A stretch of 25,372 bases of DNA from an uncultured Bacilli bacterium (GTDB taxonomy: Bacteria; Bacillota_I; Bacilli_A; RF39; UBA660), in assembly GCA_944336815.1 (NCBI GenBank), contig CALVLG010000005.1, positions 1 to 25,372 of the forward strand, read 5' to 3'. Below the pieces are notes generated by a model. That model was not told the origin of the DNA. It searched no databases and saw only the letters and a program-made list of their open reading frames with translations. Numbering within the stretch: the first letter of the stretch is position 1; each line of letters opens with the position of its first letter. Positions 22,801 to 25,372 of this stretch are shown here, piece by piece. The translations under genes were made by a program, and so were the position numbers.

Positions 22801-23396
22801 ATAATTTTACGATCAAATAAAGCTTTATCAAGAGTAACCATATCTAAATATTCAATTTCTGCCCCCATCGGCAAGCCATAAGCTAAACGACTAATTACAA
22901 CATCTTTCTTTTCAAAAATTTTTTTAATATAAAGCGTGGTTGTTTCACCTTCGATCGAGCTTTTTAAAGCCAAAATAATTTCAGGATGTTCTAATTTTTC
23001 TACTCGGGAAATTAACGAAGATAAATTAATATCATCTGCTCCAATGTTCATCATTGGTGAAATAAGACCGTTTAAAACATGATAAACGCCTTTAAAATTC
23101 CCTACCTTTTCAAAAGCAAAAGCACTTTTATAATCTTCAACAACACAAATCAAATTATGATTACGGTTAGAATCGTCACATATACTACATATTTCTTGAT
23201 CGGTTAAATTACCACATATTGGACATGAATGTAACTCTTTTTTAGCTTGAACTAAAGCCTCACTCATTTTTAAAACATCTTCTAAACTCATATCCAAAGT
23301 TGCTAAAGCCATACGTTCAGCGCTTTTCTCACCAACTCCAGGAAGCTTTTTATAAGATTCTAATAAATTTTCAAAACTCTTTGGATAAACTTCCAT
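22791..23396 (-). CDS. recR: Recombination protein RecR
   Basis: A 201-residue protein of normal size. It has a helix-hairpin-helix (L-P-G-V-G-E-K-S-A-E-R, residues 18-28), a four-cysteine zinc finger (Cys58, Cys61, Cys70, Cys73), and a Toprim domain (V-V-E-D-Y-K onward). The C-terminal G-L-P-M-G-A-E-I-E-Y-L-D-M-V-T-L replaces the usual end motif. RecR works with RecO to load RecA on gapped DNA. It starts two bases after the ybaB stop, with a weak ribosome site, so it is probably translated by re-initiation. Confidence 0.96.
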   Translation of the reverse strand: MEVYPKSFENLLESYKKLPGVGEKSAERMALATLDMSLEDVLKMSEALVQAKKELHSCPICGNLTDQEICSICDDSNRNHNLICVVEDYKSAFAFEKVGNFKGVYHVLNGLISPMMNIGADDINLSSLISRVEKLEHPEIILALKSSIEGETTTLYIKKIFEKKDVVISRLAYGLPMGAEIEYLDMVTLDKALFDRKIISE

Positions 23397-23397
23397 T

Positions 23398-23694
23398 TTA
23401 CATCAATCCATCTAACATTCCAGCATATTGACCCATTTTTGATTGAAATTCTTTATCAATTTTTTGTAAAGCATCTTTAGTAGCTAAAACAATAAAATCT
23501 TCTAAAAGTTCAATATCAGCTGCTTCAATATTTTCTTTATTTATTTTACAACGAACCATTTCCTTCTTACCATTTAATGTAACTTCAACAAATTCATATT
23601 TCCCGGGAAATAATTGAGCATTAATTTCTTCCTTCTTTTTTTGAATGTCACGTTGCATTTTTTGCGCTTGTGCCATTATACTTTGCATATTCAT
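23398..23694 (-). CDS. ybaB: Nucleoid-associated protein YbaB/EbfC
   Basis: A 98-residue protein with the family N-terminus M-A-Q-A-Q-K-M-Q-R-D-I-Q-K and C-terminal M-L-D-G-L-M helix region. YbaB proteins form dimers that bind DNA, and they almost always lie between dnaX and recR, as here. The first ATG at 23694 lies 11 bases from AAGGAGAG, a long spacing; ATG at codon 3 is possible. Codons 28-33 carry the core Noc-site palindrome, read as L-F-P-G-K-Y. Confidence 0.94.
   Translation of the reverse strand: MNMQSIMAQAQKMQRDIQKKKEEINAQLFPGKYEFVEVTLNGKKEMVRCKINKENIEAADIELLEDFIVLATKDALQKIDKEFQSKMGQYAGMLDGLM
23597..23612. promoter_or_regulatory. Noc-binding-site-like palindrome, copy 3 (inside ybaB)
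   Basis: The 16-bp palindrome TATTTCCCGGGAAATA lies inside ybaB with its centre exactly between codons 30 and 31. The codon frame differs from the copy in trmN6, which shows the conservation is in DNA, not protein. Confidence 0.83.
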
Positions 23695-23716
23695 AACAAA
23701 TTTCTCTCCTTTTCTT

Positions 23717-25348
23717 TTAAACCATTTCTATTTTATCATGATTAAAAACTTTTTGGGCAATTTCTTCCATTTCCGAATAAACTTTAGGTTTTAAAGAAGA
23801 TAATTCTTCCTCTGACATAAGTTCATATTTACCACCGTTTTTAATCGTTTTAGCATATAAACTTTTCTCGTTTTTCCATTCTTCATCTAATAAAGCAATA
23901 AAATGTTTACGTACAGGAAAATATTTTTTTAATACCTCTTCTAAATCATCTAACTCTTTATTAATTAAATGAACAGTGCTTTCTAGTTTAGAAGAAAGAA
24001 TACAATAATCATTAGATGAAGCAACAACAGAAGAATCTAATAGTAACGATTTAATATTTGGCAAGATTGAATCATCATTAATAACCTTACTCCAAACTTC
24101 TTTCGCTTCCAGTAAATATTCCTTTTTAGCATTAACAAAACAATTATTTACTCTAATTTTAATAAGTTGAGTTAAATATTCGTCTTCGTGAATATTAGAA
24201 GGAGCAACATTTAATGTTTTTTCAGTATTTTTTTCCTCTTTTTTAACTAATTGCTTTTCTTTGGCCTTATTTTCTAATAATTTATCCACATTTTCAGCAT
24301 AGTTATCCACATTTTTCTTTTTATCAAGCATAAAAGAGCCTAAAAAGATTGTTTCAATAAGCAAAAAAGGATTAATATTGATATTAATTTTATTTAAACA
24401 ATCATTTAAAGATAAAATTAATGTCTCTACTTGTTCATAAGTGAAATTTCCTTGATAAGTATTAGTTGCAATAAGTACTGCGATATTAGAAAGTTCTTGA
24501 ATTACCTTTTTAATAAAAATTTTATAATCTGATGAGGTATCAGCAAGTTCTTGCATTGCTTCGTGTATCTTTTTAGCATCATGATTAGCAATATCAACTA
24601 ACAAGTCTTGAATAAATTTCAAAGATATAGAGCCATAATTAGTTAAAATACTATCCAAAGTGATTTCCGTAGCATTTGCTGACAGCTGATCAAGCAAACT
24701 TAATGCGTCACGCATTCCTCCCTCGGATAAATAAGCAATTTCGCGTATAGCATCATCTGTAATCGATATTTTCTCTTCCTCACAAACAAAACGAATTTGC
24801 TTCATTAAATCATCTAAAGAAAATTTCTTAAAATTAAAACGTTGACAACGCGATAAAATAGTTATAGGCACACTTTCCACATTTGTTGTAGCCATAATAA
24901 AAATAGCATGTGCTGGAGGTTCTTCAAGTGTTAATAATAAGGCATTAAAAGCGCTAGGAGTCATCATGTGAACTTCATCGATAATATAAATCTTATATTT
25001 TCCTTCTGTTGGAGCAATTTTAATATTGTTAATAAGTTCCCTAATATCATCAACTCCATTGTTAGAAGCCGCATCTATTTCAATTATATCGGGACTTGTA
25101 TCAAAAGCAAGACAAGCCGAACATTTACCACATGCTTCACCATCAACAATATGCTCGCAATTGATAGTTTTGGCAAAAACCTTAGCTGTACTCGTTTTAC
25201 CAGTACCACGCGGACCAGTAAACAAATAAGAATGAGCAATTTTATTGTGGATAATAGCATTTTGTAGCATTTTGATAGTATACTCCTGGCCAACAATATT
25301 TTTAAAACAATCTGGCCTATATTTACGATACAAAACCTTATATTCCAT
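23717..25348 (-). CDS. dnaX: DNA polymerase III gamma/tau subunit
   Basis: A 543-residue clamp-loader ATPase. Its AAA+ core has Walker A G-P-R-G-T-G-K-T-S-T (45-54), a zinc module (Cys64, Cys73, Cys76, Cys79), Walker B I-I-D-E-V-H (122-127) and S-R-C-Q (166-169). A collar domain follows to about residue 345. Then comes a Lys/Glu/Asn-rich linker (344-380) and a C-terminal domain that should contact the polymerase. DnaX loads the sliding clamp and ties together the replisome. The ribosome site GGAGGTAA is strong. The linker DNA holds two DnaA boxes and a possible frameshift site. The promoter is beyond the window. Confidence 0.97.
   Translation of the reverse strand: MEYKVLYRKYRPDCFKNIVGQEYTIKMLQNAIIHNKIAHSYLFTGPRGTGKTSTAKVFAKTINCEHIVDGEACGKCSACLAFDTSPDIIEIDAASNNGVDDIRELINNIKIAPTEGKYKIYIIDEVHMMTPSAFNALLLTLEEPPAHAIFIMATTNVESVPITILSRCQRFNFKKFSLDDLMKQIRFVCEEEKISITDDAIREIAYLSEGGMRDALSLLDQLSANATEITLDSILTNYGSISLKFIQDLLVDIANHDAKKIHEAMQELADTSSDYKIFIKKVIQELSNIAVLIATNTYQGNFTYEQVETLILSLNDCLNKINININPFLLIETIFLGSFMLDKKKNVDNYAENVDKLLENKAKEKQLVKKEEKNTEKTLNVAPSNIHEDEYLTQLIKIRVNNCFVNAKKEYLLEAKEVWSKVINDDSILPNIKSLLLDSSVVASSNDYCILSSKLESTVHLINKELDDLEEVLKKYFPVRKHFIALLDEEWKNEKSLYAKTIKNGGKYELMSEEELSSLKPKVYSEMEEIAQKVFNHDKIEMV
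24222..24234 (-). other. Candidate -1 frameshift site in dnaX
   Basis: On the minus strand a run of seven A ends in the slippery heptamer A-AAA-AAT in the correct frame (codons 373-374). After a -1 slip the ribosome would read TAC and then TGA (24224-24222), giving a 375-residue product that ends just after the collar domain. This is the layout of the E. coli gamma product. GAGG lies directly upstream. No strong downstream hairpin is visible. Confidence 0.4.
24282..24311 (+). promoter_or_regulatory. Pair of consensus DnaA boxes in dnaX
   Basis: TTATCCACA occurs at 24282-24290 and again at 24303-24311, in the same orientation with 21 bp between starts, about two helical turns. Both match the strong DnaA-box consensus exactly. 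They lie in the sequence encoding the dnaX linker (residues N-V-D-N and N-V-D-K). No other exact copy was noticed in the window. Confidence 0.6.
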
Positions 25349-25372
25349 ATTTACCTCCTGACCAAAACTATT

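Noticed and set aside
22940..22950. Possible parS half-site (TGTTTCACC) in recR
   Set aside because: Only the left half agrees with the parS palindrome; no full copy of the parS consensus was found in the window.
25084..25296. 70-residue minus-strand frame inside dnaX
   Set aside because: It lies wholly within the Walker A and zinc-module coding region of dnaX in another frame.

Overview
The window looks like the origin-proximal core of a low-GC, spore-forming Firmicute with a compact genome. Bases are visibly AT-rich, Shine-Dalgarno sites are AGGAGG/AGGTGA-like, and the standard code with TGA stops is used. The order dnaX-ybaB-recR-bofA-holB-ricT-trmN6, pth-mfd-spoVT, metG-tatD-yabE-like-rsmA-yabG-veg-spoVG-yabP-yabQ-divIC, then ecfA-like genes-truA-rplM-rpsI-cwlD, is a condensed version of the Bacillus subtilis origin region. 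Sporulation genes (bofA, spoVT, yabG, spoVG, yabP, yabQ, cwlD) remain, while many genes found between them in Bacillus are absent (tmk, yaaQ/yaaR, yabA, rsmI, rnmV, ispE, purR, glmU, prs, ecfT). This fits an uncultured gut-type Bacilli or Erysipelotrichia-like lineage, but the exact taxon is an inference.

Region 1 (1 to about 5650) is accessory. It holds a truncated Mbeg1-like alpha/beta hydrolase (-), a membrane-anchored Amidase_3 cell-wall hydrolase and an unknown 125-residue protein (+), a coupled pair of HEPN-type Abi protein and HtrA-like membrane serine protease (-), and a zinc-dependent phospholipase C family protein (+).

Region 2 (about 5640 to 9400, -) is cwlD, the L13/S9 ribosomal operon with a clear promoter, a probable L13 leader and a terminator, then truA and two degenerate ECF-type ATPases with no ecfT. 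Region 3 (9458 to 13251, -) holds divIC, the sporulation set yabQ/yabP/spoVG/veg/yabG, rsmA and a 3D-domain cell-wall protein. Region 4 (13282 to 15870, -) is tatD-metG behind a Met T-box leader. Region 5 (15871 to 25348, -) is the replication/repair/translation-quality string dnaX, ybaB, recR, bofA, holB, ricT, trmN6, pth, mfd, spoVT.

The most interesting signals lie in the DNA itself. Three copies of the perfect palindrome TATTTCCCGGGAAATA sit at 15.6, 20.6 and 23.6 kb, two of them inside genes and read in different codon frames. They match the Noc (nucleoid occlusion) binding-site consensus of Bacillus. The linker region of dnaX also carries two consensus DnaA boxes 21 bp apart and, 48 bp further downstream in the gene, an A-rich slippery heptamer followed at once by a -1 frame stop. 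That layout resembles the E. coli tau/gamma frameshift. No tRNA, rRNA, CRISPR array, insertion sequence or prophage gene was seen.
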